A stretch of 11,401 nt of DNA from Fibrobacterales bacterium (GTDB taxonomy: Bacteria; Fibrobacterota; Fibrobacteria; Fibrobacterales; Fibrobacteraceae), in NCBI GenBank assembly GCA_025997455.1, contig BNUP01000067.1, positions 1 to 11,401 of the forward strand, in the 5' to 3' direction. Position numbers and translations under genes: made by a program. Shown in pieces: positions 5,956 through 11,401 of this stretch. Positions within the stretch are counted from its first letter, which is position 1. Each line of letters opens with the position of its first letter. A model generated the notes under the pieces. The model had not been told where the DNA came from and searched no databases. It worked only from the letters and a program-made list of their open reading frames with translations.

Positions 5956-7083
5956 TTAAGAGAGTTTGTCTCTGAAAGCCTCGTATCCAAACTCGCGAAC
6001 CAAGTGGAATTTGCCGTCTTTCCAAAGACCAATTGCAGGGTGTTTAACGCCGTTAAAAAAAGTTGTTTTTACCATCGTATAGTGAATCATATCCATAAAA
6101 ATTATTTTGGAGCCGGCTTCAAGGGCTTTGTCAAATGAATAGTCGCCTGCTATGTCGCCTGCAAGGCAGGAATTTCCCGCAAGGCGGTAGGAGTGCTGTT
6201 TTACGCCGAGCATTCCGCTGCCCATAACCATAGGACGGTAGGGCATTTCCAAGCAATCGGGCATGTGAGCCGCAACAGAAATATCTAAAATTGCAATGTC
6301 AATTTCATTATGAACAATATCGAGCACGGAAGATACGAGTTCGCCTGTTTGCCACCCCACTGCCTCACCCGGTTCCAAAATCACTTCCACACCCGGATAT
6401 TTTTTGTGAAATTGGTTAATAATTTTTATCAGCAGTTCAACATCGTAATCTGCACGGGTTATGTGATGCCCTCCGCCGAAATTTATCCATTTCATTTTCG
6501 GAATAAACTCTCCGAAATTTTTTTCGATGGTTGCTAAAACCGCCCCCAAAGCATCTGCATTTTGTTCACAGAGAGCGTGAAAATGCAAGCCTTCAATTCC
6601 ATCTAAAAGTTCTAACTTAAATTCTTTGCGGGTAACTCCGAGCCTTGAGTAGCGACTCGCCGGATTGTATAAATCCGTATCTATGCTTGAATATTCCGGG
6701 TTTATGCGAATACCCGCACTCACTTTTTTTTTGAGAGTAATGTTTTTATACGCCAACCATTGCGAGAATGAGTTAAATGTTATATGAGTTGCGTGGGAGA
6801 GCAAAGTCTCTATTTCGTCTTTGCGATAAGCGGGTGCGCATATATGAATTTCTTTTCCCATTTTTTGGGAGGCGAGTAAAGTTTCGTTCAAACTGCTCGC
6901 TGTTGCACCGCTCAAATATTCCCCCACAAGCGGGAGCGTTCGCCACATACTGAATCCTTTCAAAGCGCAAATCACCTTTGAATTGCTTTCCTTTTGAATT
7001 CGGTTCAAAATTTCGAGGTTGTGCCGCAGTCTCGATTCTTCGAGAACATAACAAGGGGATGGAATTGCGGAGTAATCTATCAT
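5956..7083 (-). CDS. nspC: Carboxynorspermidine/carboxyspermidine decarboxylase
   Basis: This PLP-dependent alanine-racemase-fold decarboxylase makes norspermidine or spermidine from the carboxy form, the last step of the route that does not use S-adenosylmethionine. It has 375 residues, full length for NspC. The Schiff-base lysine is K42 in ICALKGFSMW; other family motifs are SRLGV (146-150), HFHALCEQ (167-174), FGGGHH (202-207), EPGEAVG (237-243) and SCLAGD (305-310). It starts 11 nt after the kinase stop, with only a weak AGG at 7088-7090 ahead of its ATG, so it is probably read from the kinase promoter. The usual partner, carboxynorspermidine dehydrogenase, is not in the window. Which polyamine is made cannot be told from the sequence. 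Confidence 0.95.
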   Translation of the reverse strand: MIDYSAIPSPCYVLEESRLRHNLEILNRIQKESNSKVICALKGFSMWRTLPLVGEYLSGATASSLNETLLASQKMGKEIHICAPAYRKDEIETLLSHATHITFNSFSQWLAYKNITLKKKVSAGIRINPEYSSIDTDLYNPASRYSRLGVTRKEFKLELLDGIEGLHFHALCEQNADALGAVLATIEKNFGEFIPKMKWINFGGGHHITRADYDVELLIKIINQFHKKYPGVEVILEPGEAVGWQTGELVSSVLDIVHNEIDIAILDISVAAHMPDCLEMPYRPMVMGSGMLGVKQHSYRLAGNSCLAGDIAGDYSFDKALEAGSKIIFMDMIHYTMVKTTFFNGVKHPAIGLWKDGKFHLVREFGYEAFRDKLS

Positions 7084-7094
7084 ATTGCCTGCCG

Positions 7095-7874
7095 TTATTT
7101 TTCGTCTAATTTAATATATGTGTTTTGCCCTAAGGGAGAATCTATCGCTTTTTTTATCGCATCTATAATAACGGAAATCGGCGACACGGCAGCGTGTTCC
7201 GTATGCACAAAATCGGTATTATTTACATCGATAATTAAAATCTGGCTTGTTTTATAATGGAAAAAATATCGGTCGTAAAGAGCGGCGAGTTGCTTTAAGT
7301 ATTCGTGAGTGATACCTTTGAATCCATCGCATATTCCGCTTTGCAGGTTGAGTTGAATTGTCTGTTGATGACGATTCTGAATCCTGCGGTAAAGCGTCTC
7401 TTCTCCTGCTCTCAGATACACGATTAAATTCGGTTTGGCGAAATTTTTGGCGGATTCGCCTAGCACTTCGCGCATTTTTTGGTAGAGTTTCCACTCCTGT
7501 TCGTCTTCTATTGTGAGTTCGGCGAAAATGTCGTTTTTTTCAAAGATGAAATCGGTTACGAATAATTTTGGATTTGAGTTGGGTGCGGAGAGTAGATCTG
7601 CGGGAAACATTTCCGGTTGTTTAAGTATCTTCTGCATATCTTCGTATTGCTTGTAACGAGACAAGAGAAATGCGATTTGCGTTTGAAAAGCGAATTTTTT
7701 TTTGTCGCCGTAAAACCTGTCTAACTGCGTTCGGTCTAACTCCAACTCCTCCTTAAAGGTGCGAATGCCGTTTTTGCCGTATTCCTTTTCCAAAGCGTCT
7801 ATAAGTGCAGATTTACCTACACCGATGGGACCTTCTACCGCTACAAAGACCGGGTTTGTGGTATTTTGAGACAT
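7095..7874 (-). CDS. Deoxynucleoside kinase (dNK/dGK family)
   Basis: This kinase phosphorylates deoxynucleosides with a nucleoside triphosphate, salvaging DNA precursors in the cytoplasm. From ATG 7874 it has 259 residues. The P-loop is GPIGVGKS at 15-22. TDFIFEKNDIFAE occupies the place of the family's DR(S) region, and LIVYLRAGEETLYRRIQNR contains the arginine-rich LID. The substrate cannot be assigned from sequence alone. An ATG at 7898 in frame would add eight residues (MIFLPSPT); I reject it because CTACCTTCCC lies between the two and the P-loop spacing fits the shorter form. It is the leading gene of the operon with nspC. No Shine-Dalgarno is present before 7874. Confidence 0.88.
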   Translation of the reverse strand: MSQNTTNPVFVAVEGPIGVGKSALIDALEKEYGKNGIRTFKEELELDRTQLDRFYGDKKKFAFQTQIAFLLSRYKQYEDMQKILKQPEMFPADLLSAPNSNPKLFVTDFIFEKNDIFAELTIEDEQEWKLYQKMREVLGESAKNFAKPNLIVYLRAGEETLYRRIQNRHQQTIQLNLQSGICDGFKGITHEYLKQLAALYDRYFFHYKTSQILIIDVNNTDFVHTEHAAVSPISVIIDAIKKAIDSPLGQNTYIKLDEK

Positions 7875-7879
7875 CGTGG

Positions 7880-7889
7880 GGGAAGGTAG
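7880..7889 (-). promoter_or_regulatory. CTACCTTCCC start-proximal box of the kinase-nspC operon
   Basis: On the minus strand CTACCTTCCC ends 5 nt before the ATG at 7874, with a T run just before it. TACCTT is 8 nt from the ATG. It is identical to the boxes of topB and the PEGA/FGE gene and decides the start choice here. Promoter role is inferred. Confidence 0.55.
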
Positions 7890-7915
7890 AAAAATCACTC
7901 GGCAGTGCAGGAGTG

Positions 7916-7943
7916 GGGTATAGGGTGTGGCGTGTAGGGTGTG
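7916..7943. repeat. Four G/T-rich heptads upstream of the kinase gene
   Basis: Plus-strand heptads GGGTATA, GGGTGTG, GCGTGTA, GGGTGTG are phased without gaps. Read in the direction of the kinase gene they are CACACCC/TACACGC-type units, like CACACCCTACACCC at 4138-4151. Nearby, CCTGCACTGC also occurs in both promoter regions. Part of the 354-bp gene-free stretch 7875-8228. Confidence 0.6.
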
Positions 7944-7978
7944 GTGGGGAGAAAGGAATTGTAGGGGCGTGGGGAATA

Positions 7979-8043
7979 GAGTGTAAAGTTGAAAGTTAAA
8001 AGTGTAAAGTTATTATTCTCTACTCTCTACTCTTTACACTTTT
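7979..8043. repeat. 42-bp repeat (copy A) with a 12-bp hairpin
   Basis: Bases 7979-8020 match the reverse complement of 9102-9143 with 3 differences in 42, so two inverted copies flank the exonuclease gene. AAAAGTGTAAAG (7998-8009) and CTTTACACTTTT (8032-8043) form a perfect 12-bp inverted repeat around 22 nt. The loop holds heptad-like CTCTACT units. The site lies between the exonuclease end and the kinase start, both on the minus strand. Confidence 0.7.
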
Positions 8044-8073
8044 CACTCTTTTGGGGCGTTCTATCCACACCGC

Positions 8074-8254
8074 GTTCGCTTGTTAAATTCGTCATTGCGT
8101 GCAACGACTCATAGTTAGTGATGTTGAGAAAACATCACTAACTTAGGGGGGTTTTTACGGTCATTCCCCCCAACAGCCCTGCGAGCGGAATAGTTGGGGG
8201 GATAGTTAGTGATGTTGAGAAAACATCACTAACTTAGGGGGGTTTTAACTATAG
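8074..8254 (+). repeat. Compound hairpin element 4 (GTTCGCTT...CTATAG) with two identical 45-bp units
   Basis: GTTCGCTT at 8074-8081 and TATAG at 8250-8254 bound a 181-bp element; GTTAAA (8082-8087) and TTTAAC (8244-8249) close it. Inside, 8111-8155 and 8202-8246 are identical over 45 bases. Each copy forms a 12-bp hairpin (GTTAGTGATGTT with AACATCACTAAC) followed by GGGGGG and a T run. Between them CCCCCCAAC (8166-8174) pairs with GTTGGGGGG (8193-8201). The G6 run of either unit could compete for the C6 run, giving alternative folds. Hairpin plus T run after G6 is somewhat terminator-like on the plus strand, but no plus-strand gene ends here. The right end lies inside the exonuclease coding end. 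Confidence 0.75.
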
Positions 8255-9029
8255 GAAAAGGGGCTTCCAACTCGATGCTAATCGGGCAATGATCGCTAAA
8301 CAGAAGTTCAGGGTAAATTGAGGCATTCACAATACAATCCTTTAACCCCTCATCCACAAAAGCATAATCTATTCGCCAACCAACATTCCGCTCCCGTGCA
8401 CCGCTGCGGTTGCTCCACCAAGTGTAGGCATCTTTTAGCGTAGGGTGCAGAACTCTAAACGAATCCACAAAACCGCTCTCGACATATTTATCAACCCATG
8501 CCCGCTCAACAGGCAAAAATCCGCTGTTCATCTCGTTTTCTTTTGGTCTTGCAATATCGATTTCCTTGTGGCAAACATTATAGTCGCCAATGGTCACAAC
8601 ATGCTTTCCCCGTTCAATCCAATCGAGTGAATTTTCCAAAAAAGCATCGTAAAAGCGCAGTTTGTAGTCCAATCTCTCATCGTTTTGAGAACCGTTCGGG
8701 AAATAAATATTATTCAAAACCCAGTCGGCAAAAACCAACTGAACAACCCGACCTTCCTCATCAAACTCCTCAATATCAAAGCCGTGATTCACCTCTTCGG
8801 GCGAAATTTTGGTATAAACTCCCACTCCGCTATACCCTTTTTTCTTTTCGCAGGCAGTCCAAAAACTCGTATAACCGTCAAATGCCCGCAACTCAAGCGG
8901 AATTTGGTCTTCATCGGCTCGCACCTCTTGAAAGCACATAATATCCGCTTCTGCTTTTATGAACCAATCCGCAAGCCCTTTCTGTGCCGCCGCACGAATT
9001 CCATTCACATTGCAACTGTAAATAACCAT
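8229..9029 (-). CDS. xth: Exonuclease III family (XthA/ExoA) AP endonuclease
   Basis: This Mg-dependent nuclease cuts at abasic sites and removes bases from 3' ends in base excision repair. From ATG 9029 it has 266 residues. Active-site segments are SCNVNGIRA (N7), FQEVRA (E35), NNIYFPNG (Y109), GDYNVCHKEID (D149, N151), WRIDYAF and SDHCPISIEL (D246, H247). The frame stays open upstream to 9194, but the longer start would translate the pyrimidine heptad array (repetitive LYSLLFTLYSLL), and family homology starts at MVIYSCNVNG. CTACATTCTC stands 3 nt before this ATG and no Shine-Dalgarno is seen. The last seven residues (IVKTPLS) and the TAG stop are encoded by hairpin element 4, so the natural end of the protein may have been replaced. 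The catalytic fold is complete before that tail. Confidence 0.94.
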   Translation of the reverse strand: MVIYSCNVNGIRAAAQKGLADWFIKAEADIMCFQEVRADEDQIPLELRAFDGYTSFWTACEKKKGYSGVGVYTKISPEEVNHGFDIEEFDEEGRVVQLVFADWVLNNIYFPNGSQNDERLDYKLRFYDAFLENSLDWIERGKHVVTIGDYNVCHKEIDIARPKENEMNSGFLPVERAWVDKYVESGFVDSFRVLHPTLKDAYTWWSNRSGARERNVGWRIDYAFVDEGLKDCIVNASIYPELLFSDHCPISIELEAPFPIVKTPLS

Positions 9030-9032
9030 TAG

Positions 9033-9042
9033 GAGAATGTAG
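9033..9042 (-). promoter_or_regulatory. CTACATTCTC start-proximal box of the exonuclease gene
   Basis: Minus-strand CTACATTCTC ends 3 nt before ATG 9029. TACATT is six bases from the ATG, the spacing expected if transcription starts on the A of the ATG. The upstream context TCAACTTTTTCTAC is identical to that ahead of the PEGA/FGE gene at 4211-4224. Promoter role is inferred. Confidence 0.5.
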
Positions 9043-9054
9043 AAAAAGTTGAAA

Positions 9055-9110
9055 GAGTAGAGAGTAGAGAGTAAAGAGTAGAGAGTAAAGAGTAAAGAGT
9101 AGAGAGTAAT
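9055..9110 (-). repeat. Eight phased heptads upstream of the exonuclease gene
   Basis: Plus strand reads GAGTAGA, GAGTAGA, GAGTAAA, GAGTAGA, GAGTAAA, GAGTAAA, GAGTAGA, GAGTAAT without gaps. In the gene's direction these are TCTACTC/TTTACTC units that lead, through TTTCAACTTTTT, into the CTACATTCTC box. The same units in the same orientation relative to the gene precede the PEGA/FGE and CapA genes. Slippage could change copy number. Confidence 0.85.
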
Positions 9111-9143
9111 AACTTTACACTTTTTACTTTCAACTCTACACTC
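9102..9143. repeat. 42-bp repeat (copy B), inverted partner of 7979-8020
   Basis: The reverse complement of this stretch equals 7979-8020 except at 3 of 42 positions. Copies A and B therefore face each other on either side of the exonuclease gene and element 4, about 1.1 kb apart. The pyrimidine part at 9113-9143 can also pair imperfectly with the purine heptads at 9055-9110. Confidence 0.7.
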
Positions 9144-9151
9144 TACTCTGT

Positions 9152-9178
9152 GGATTCTGCGACGATGCGCAGAATGAC
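9152..9178. repeat. REP-like hairpin GGATTCTGCG...CGCAGAATGACA
   Basis: ATTCTGCG (9154-9161) and CGCAGAAT (9168-9175) form an 8-bp hairpin with a 6-nt loop, flanked by GG and GACA. Short dispersed hairpins of the GATTCT...AGAATGACA type occur in many bacterial genomes. Only one copy is in this window. Confidence 0.5.
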
Positions 9179-9187
9179 AACCCCCAC

Positions 9188-9236
9188 TCTCCATTCTCCA
9201 CTTTCAACTCTACTCTCTTCTCTTTACACTCTACTC
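9188..9236 (+). repeat. Seven phased heptads upstream of the CapA-type gene
   Basis: Units are TCTCCAT, TCTCCAC, TTTCAAC, TCTACTC, TCTTCTC, TTTACAC, TCTACTC with no gaps, then TAAATTA and the CTACCTTCCA box. Orientation relative to the gene is as upstream of the PEGA/FGE and exonuclease genes. The divergent exonuclease and CapA-type genes thus each have their own array, separated by the REP-like hairpin. Confidence 0.75.
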
Positions 9237-9244
9237 TAAATTAA

Positions 9245-9254
9245 CTACCTTCCA
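9245..9254 (+). promoter_or_regulatory. CTACCTTCCA start-proximal box of the CapA-type gene
   Basis: CTACCTTCCA ends 7 nt before ATG 9262, the longest gap among the boxes. It differs from the CTACCTTCCC form at the last base only. ACAGAA between the box and the ATG is not a convincing ribosome binding site. Promoter role is inferred. Confidence 0.5.
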
Positions 9255-9261
9255 CACAGAA

Positions 9262-10365
9262 ATGCCAATCCTCATATTATTGCTATTCACCCTTGCACTC
9301 GCTAAACCGCCACAGTTGCCTCCACCGCCAAACCTGCAAGATTCCGCAAGTCTCCGACTTATATTTGCAGGCGACATAATGGGACACATGACTCAAGTCA
9401 ATGCAGCACAAAGGGAAGCCGAAGGCAAAGGCTACAACTACAAACCGGTTTTCTCGGCGCTAAAACCATATTTCTCATCTGCAGATATTGCGGTAATCAA
9501 CTTAGAGCACACACTCGCAGGACCCCCGTTTAGCGGGTACCCGCAATTTTCCTCACCAGACGAATCTATGGTAGCCATAAAAGATGCGGGCTTTGACATA
9601 ATCACCACCGCCAATAATCACTCATTAGACAGAGGAAAACAAGGCTTAGAACGAACAATTTCCGTATTGGATTCCCTGCACTTAAAGCACTTGGGAACTT
9701 ACCGCGACACCGCCGAACGGGACTCAAACTACCCTCTATTTTTAACCAAAAACGGAATAAAACTCGCTTTTCTCAATTACACCTACGGAACAAATATGCT
9801 CGTTGAGCAATTCCCGAATGTGGTAAATCGCATAGACACCGTTAAAATAGCCGAAGATATAAAGAAGGCAAAAACCGAATCTCCCGATTTCATCATCTCA
9901 ATTATGCATTGGGGCATTGAATATGAAAATTCAGAAAATGCAGAACAGCGAGAACTCGCCAAATTTCTTGCTCAAAACGGCGTCCATTTAATAGTCGGAG
10001 GGCACCCGCATGTAGTTCAACCATTTGACAAAATTGCACTGCCGAACTCAAATGATTCTGTTCCCGTGATTTATTCCGTAGGAAATTTCTTTTCCAATCA
10101 ACGCGACAGATATACCAACGGCGGAATTATTTTTGATATAACTGTCAAAAAATCGTTAAACGATAAATATGGCAAAGCGACCGTTGCAGAAATCGGTTAT
10201 CTGCCTTTTTGGGTTTATAGATTCACAAAAAATGGAAATGTATTCAGGCTTTTGCCTCAAAATAACACCGAATATAAAATGTCTTCGGAAGATAAGTCTG
10301 TTATGAACTTGTTTTTTGAAGACACCCAAAAAACTCTCAAAAACTTACCGATAAAACAGCCCTAA
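9262..10365 (+). CDS. CapA/PgsA-type secreted metallophosphatase-fold protein
   Basis: This 367-residue protein has a short signal peptide (MPILILLLFTLALA) followed by a proline-rich stretch. A CapA domain of the calcineurin-like phosphatase fold covers about 30-290. Motifs are FAGDIMG (35-41), INLEHTLAG (79-87), TANNHSLDRG (115-124), IMHWGIEY (214-221), GGHPHVVQPF (246-255) and YSVGNFFSNQ. The family is linked to poly-gamma-glutamate capsule synthesis, but most members, this one included, stand alone, and none of the ligase or transport genes CapB/CapC are near. It may instead act on another surface polymer or be a phosphodiesterase of unknown substrate. It is a single gene, divergent from the exonuclease gene and convergent with the iron-sulfur subunit. 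Confidence 0.85.
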   Translation: MPILILLLFTLALAKPPQLPPPPNLQDSASLRLIFAGDIMGHMTQVNAAQREAEGKGYNYKPVFSALKPYFSSADIAVINLEHTLAGPPFSGYPQFSSPDESMVAIKDAGFDIITTANNHSLDRGKQGLERTISVLDSLHLKHLGTYRDTAERDSNYPLFLTKNGIKLAFLNYTYGTNMLVEQFPNVVNRIDTVKIAEDIKKAKTESPDFIISIMHWGIEYENSENAEQRELAKFLAQNGVHLIVGGHPHVVQPFDKIALPNSNDSVPVIYSVGNFFSNQRDRYTNGGIIFDITVKKSLNDKYGKATVAEIGYLPFWVYRFTKNGNVFRLLPQNNTEYKMSSEDKSVMNLFFEDTQKTLKNLPIKQP

Positions 10366-10383
10366 AGCACTGGGTTGATTCGG

Positions 10384-10447
10384 GTTCGCCCATGTCGCTT
10401 GGTAACCTCTACCAACCTCTTAGGAGGTTAATAGAGGTTACCTATAG
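10384..10447 (+). repeat. Hairpin element 3 (GTTCGCCCATGTCGCTT...CTATAG)
   Basis: It shares its first 17 bases and final CCTATAG with element 2 at 4024-4088. The outer stem is 11 bp (10401-10411 with 10432-10442), and the inner stem AACCTC/GAGGTT has a TTAG loop. The third pair is T-A where element 2 has A-T, so both arms changed together. It lies between the stops of the CapA-type and iron-sulfur subunit genes and could end both transcripts, but there is no T tract on either side. Confidence 0.8.
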
Positions 10448-10449
10448 CC

Positions 10450-11238
10450 TTATCCCTCAGTCGTATAGACTTTTTCTGCGTAAAGTGCAGTTGCCGCCAA
10501 ATATTCGCGGTTCATTTTTGCGATGAACTCAACCGAAATTCCCTTGGGACAAGCCGCCTCGCACTCGTAAAGGTTTGTGCAGTTTCCAAAGCCTTCTTTG
10601 TCCATCTGCGCCACCATTGCAAGCACTCTCTTTTGCGCCTCAGGTTTTCCCTGCGGCAAATAAGACAAATGCGACACCTTGGCAGAAACGAACAACATAG
10701 CAGAGGCATTTTTACAAGCCGCAACACACGCTCCGCAACCTATACACGCCGCCGCATCAAATGCTCTATCGGAATCCACCTTCGGTACGGGTAAAGTGCT
10801 CGCAGGAGGTGCATTTCCGGTGCTGATACTTACAAAACCGCCCGCTTGAATTATGCGGTCAAAGGCACTTCTATCAACAGCACAATCCCTAAGCACGGGG
10901 AAAGCCGCCGAACGCCACGGCTCAATAACAATAACATCGCCGTCTTTGAACTTACGCATGTGCAGTTGGCAAGTAGTCACCAAACTATCGGGACCGTGCG
11001 GCATTCCATTGATAACGAGCGAGCACATACCGCAAATTCCCTCACGGCAATCGTGGTCAAAGGCAAAAGGTTCTTTGCCTTCTTTTATAAGTTTCTCGTT
11101 CATAATATCGAGCATTTCCAAGAAAGACATATCCGGAGAAATACCCGACAATTTAACCACCTCAAATGTTCCGCGTGCCTGTGCATTTTTCTGCCTCCAC
11201 GCTTTAATTGTCAAATTCATATTGCCGGTCTCGCTCAT
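10450..11238 (-). CDS. frdB: Fumarate reductase/succinate dehydrogenase iron-sulfur subunit
   Basis: This membrane-attached subunit passes electrons between the flavoprotein and the quinone-binding cytochrome b subunit. It has 262 residues. The [2Fe-2S] ligands are C64, C69, C72 (CREGICGMC) and C90 (TTCQLHM). The [4Fe-4S] ligands are C165, C168, C171 (CIGCGAC) and C230; the [3Fe-4S] ligands are C175, C220 and C226. The 17 residues between C72 and C90 are more than in E. coli SdhB and match Bacteroidetes-type enzymes. In a fermenting anaerobe it would work as fumarate reductase, making succinate; direction cannot be read from sequence. AAGGAG at 11245-11250 is 6 nt before the ATG, which overlaps the flavoprotein stop (ATGA). 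Hairpin element 3 lies just downstream. Confidence 0.95.
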   Translation of the reverse strand: MSETGNMNLTIKAWRQKNAQARGTFEVVKLSGISPDMSFLEMLDIMNEKLIKEGKEPFAFDHDCREGICGMCSLVINGMPHGPDSLVTTCQLHMRKFKDGDVIVIEPWRSAAFPVLRDCAVDRSAFDRIIQAGGFVSISTGNAPPASTLPVPKVDSDRAFDAAACIGCGACVAACKNASAMLFVSAKVSHLSYLPQGKPEAQKRVLAMVAQMDKEGFGNCTNLYECEAACPKGISVEFIAKMNREYLAATALYAEKVYTTEG

Positions 11239-11401
11239 TTGTAACTCCTTGTCATAAGGTGAACGCTTTCAAATTCCAAATTTTCCTTGCTGAGTTCGTG
11301 AGGTTTGTTTGTTCCCTTCCATTCCCAAGCGGCAACATGGCAGAAGTCTTGGTCGTTTCTCTTCGCCTCGTTTTCTTCTGTTTGGTGTTCCTCTCGGAAA
11401 T
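11235..11401 (-). CDS. frdA: Fumarate reductase/succinate dehydrogenase flavoprotein subunit, C-terminal end only
   Basis: Reading the minus strand from the right edge gives 54 residues ending in TGA at 11235-11237. They include [40 protein letters not shown] and the end LMTRSYK. These correspond to the C-terminal region of Bacteroidetes-type FrdA/SdhA (FREE.Q..EGEA.R, VAAWE, TR.YK). This subunit carries FAD and reduces fumarate or oxidises succinate; its catalytic part lies outside the window. The stop overlaps the iron-sulfur subunit start by 4 nt, showing an A-then-B operon. A cytochrome b gene would be expected further upstream. Confidence 0.88.
   Translation of the reverse strand, partial: FREEHQTEENEAKRNDQDFCHVAAWEWKGTNKPHELSKENLEFESVHLMTRSYK

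Noticed and set aside
8111..8246. CRISPR-like array from two 45-bp repeats
   Set aside because: Only two repeats, each a long hairpin, with a spacer that is itself part of a G/C stem, and no cas gene nearby.
9030..9194. Longer N-terminus for the exonuclease
   Set aside because: It would translate the heptad array into repetitive LYSLL residues. Family homology and the CTACATTCTC box place the start at 9029.
3879..10447. Integron attC sites
   Set aside because: The ends lack the RYYYAAC and GTTRRRY core sites, and no integrase or cassette array is present.
10384..10447. Standard intrinsic terminator between convergent genes
   Set aside because: The hairpin is strong, but no T tract follows on either strand, and a sister copy lies in a divergent promoter region.

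Overview
The window looks like chromosome of a flagellated, Gram-negative, probably anaerobic bacterium. The [2Fe-2S] region of the fumarate reductase/succinate dehydrogenase iron-sulfur subunit is of the Bacteroidetes/FCB type. A secreted PEGA plus FGE-sulfatase protein and a norspermidine-type polyamine enzyme fit the same broad group, and a motile member of Fibrobacterota or a relative is my best guess at low confidence. I see no rRNA, tRNA, CRISPR array or transposase.

Layout from left to right. A DNA topoisomerase III gene (minus strand) runs off the left edge. Upstream of it are three 60-bp tandem repeats and a strong hairpin. A type II toxin-antitoxin pair (plus strand) follows; its toxin frame is broken by an in-frame TAG, while the antitoxin is intact. 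Then come a two-gene flagellar unit on the minus strand (rod-binding/lytic transglycosylase FlgJ-like, then FlgN-like chaperone) and a gene-free stretch of about 390 bp packed with hairpin elements and heptamer repeats. After these are a secreted PEGA/FGE-domain protein (plus strand), a deoxynucleoside kinase plus carboxynorspermidine decarboxylase operon (minus strand), and a 354-bp gene-free stretch with repeats. The rest is an exonuclease III family gene (minus strand), a CapA-type secreted protein (plus strand), and the 3' end of a fumarate reductase/succinate dehydrogenase operon (minus strand: iron-sulfur subunit and the tail of the flavoprotein).

The genes are mostly ordinary; the unusual content lies between them. 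First, six or seven leading genes of transcription units have a C-T-A-N-N-T-T-C/T box ending only 3-7 nt before the start codon and no Shine-Dalgarno sequence, while inner genes mostly have one. This suggests leaderless transcription from a TANNNT-like -10 box. Second, period-7 pyrimidine arrays run into these boxes at several genes. Third, at least six intergenic elements share end motifs (GTCG or TCGCTT at one end, CTATA/TATAG at the other). Their inner sequences differ but form terminal stems; two copies show compensatory changes and one runs into the coding end of the exonuclease. This element family is the best candidate here for something undescribed.
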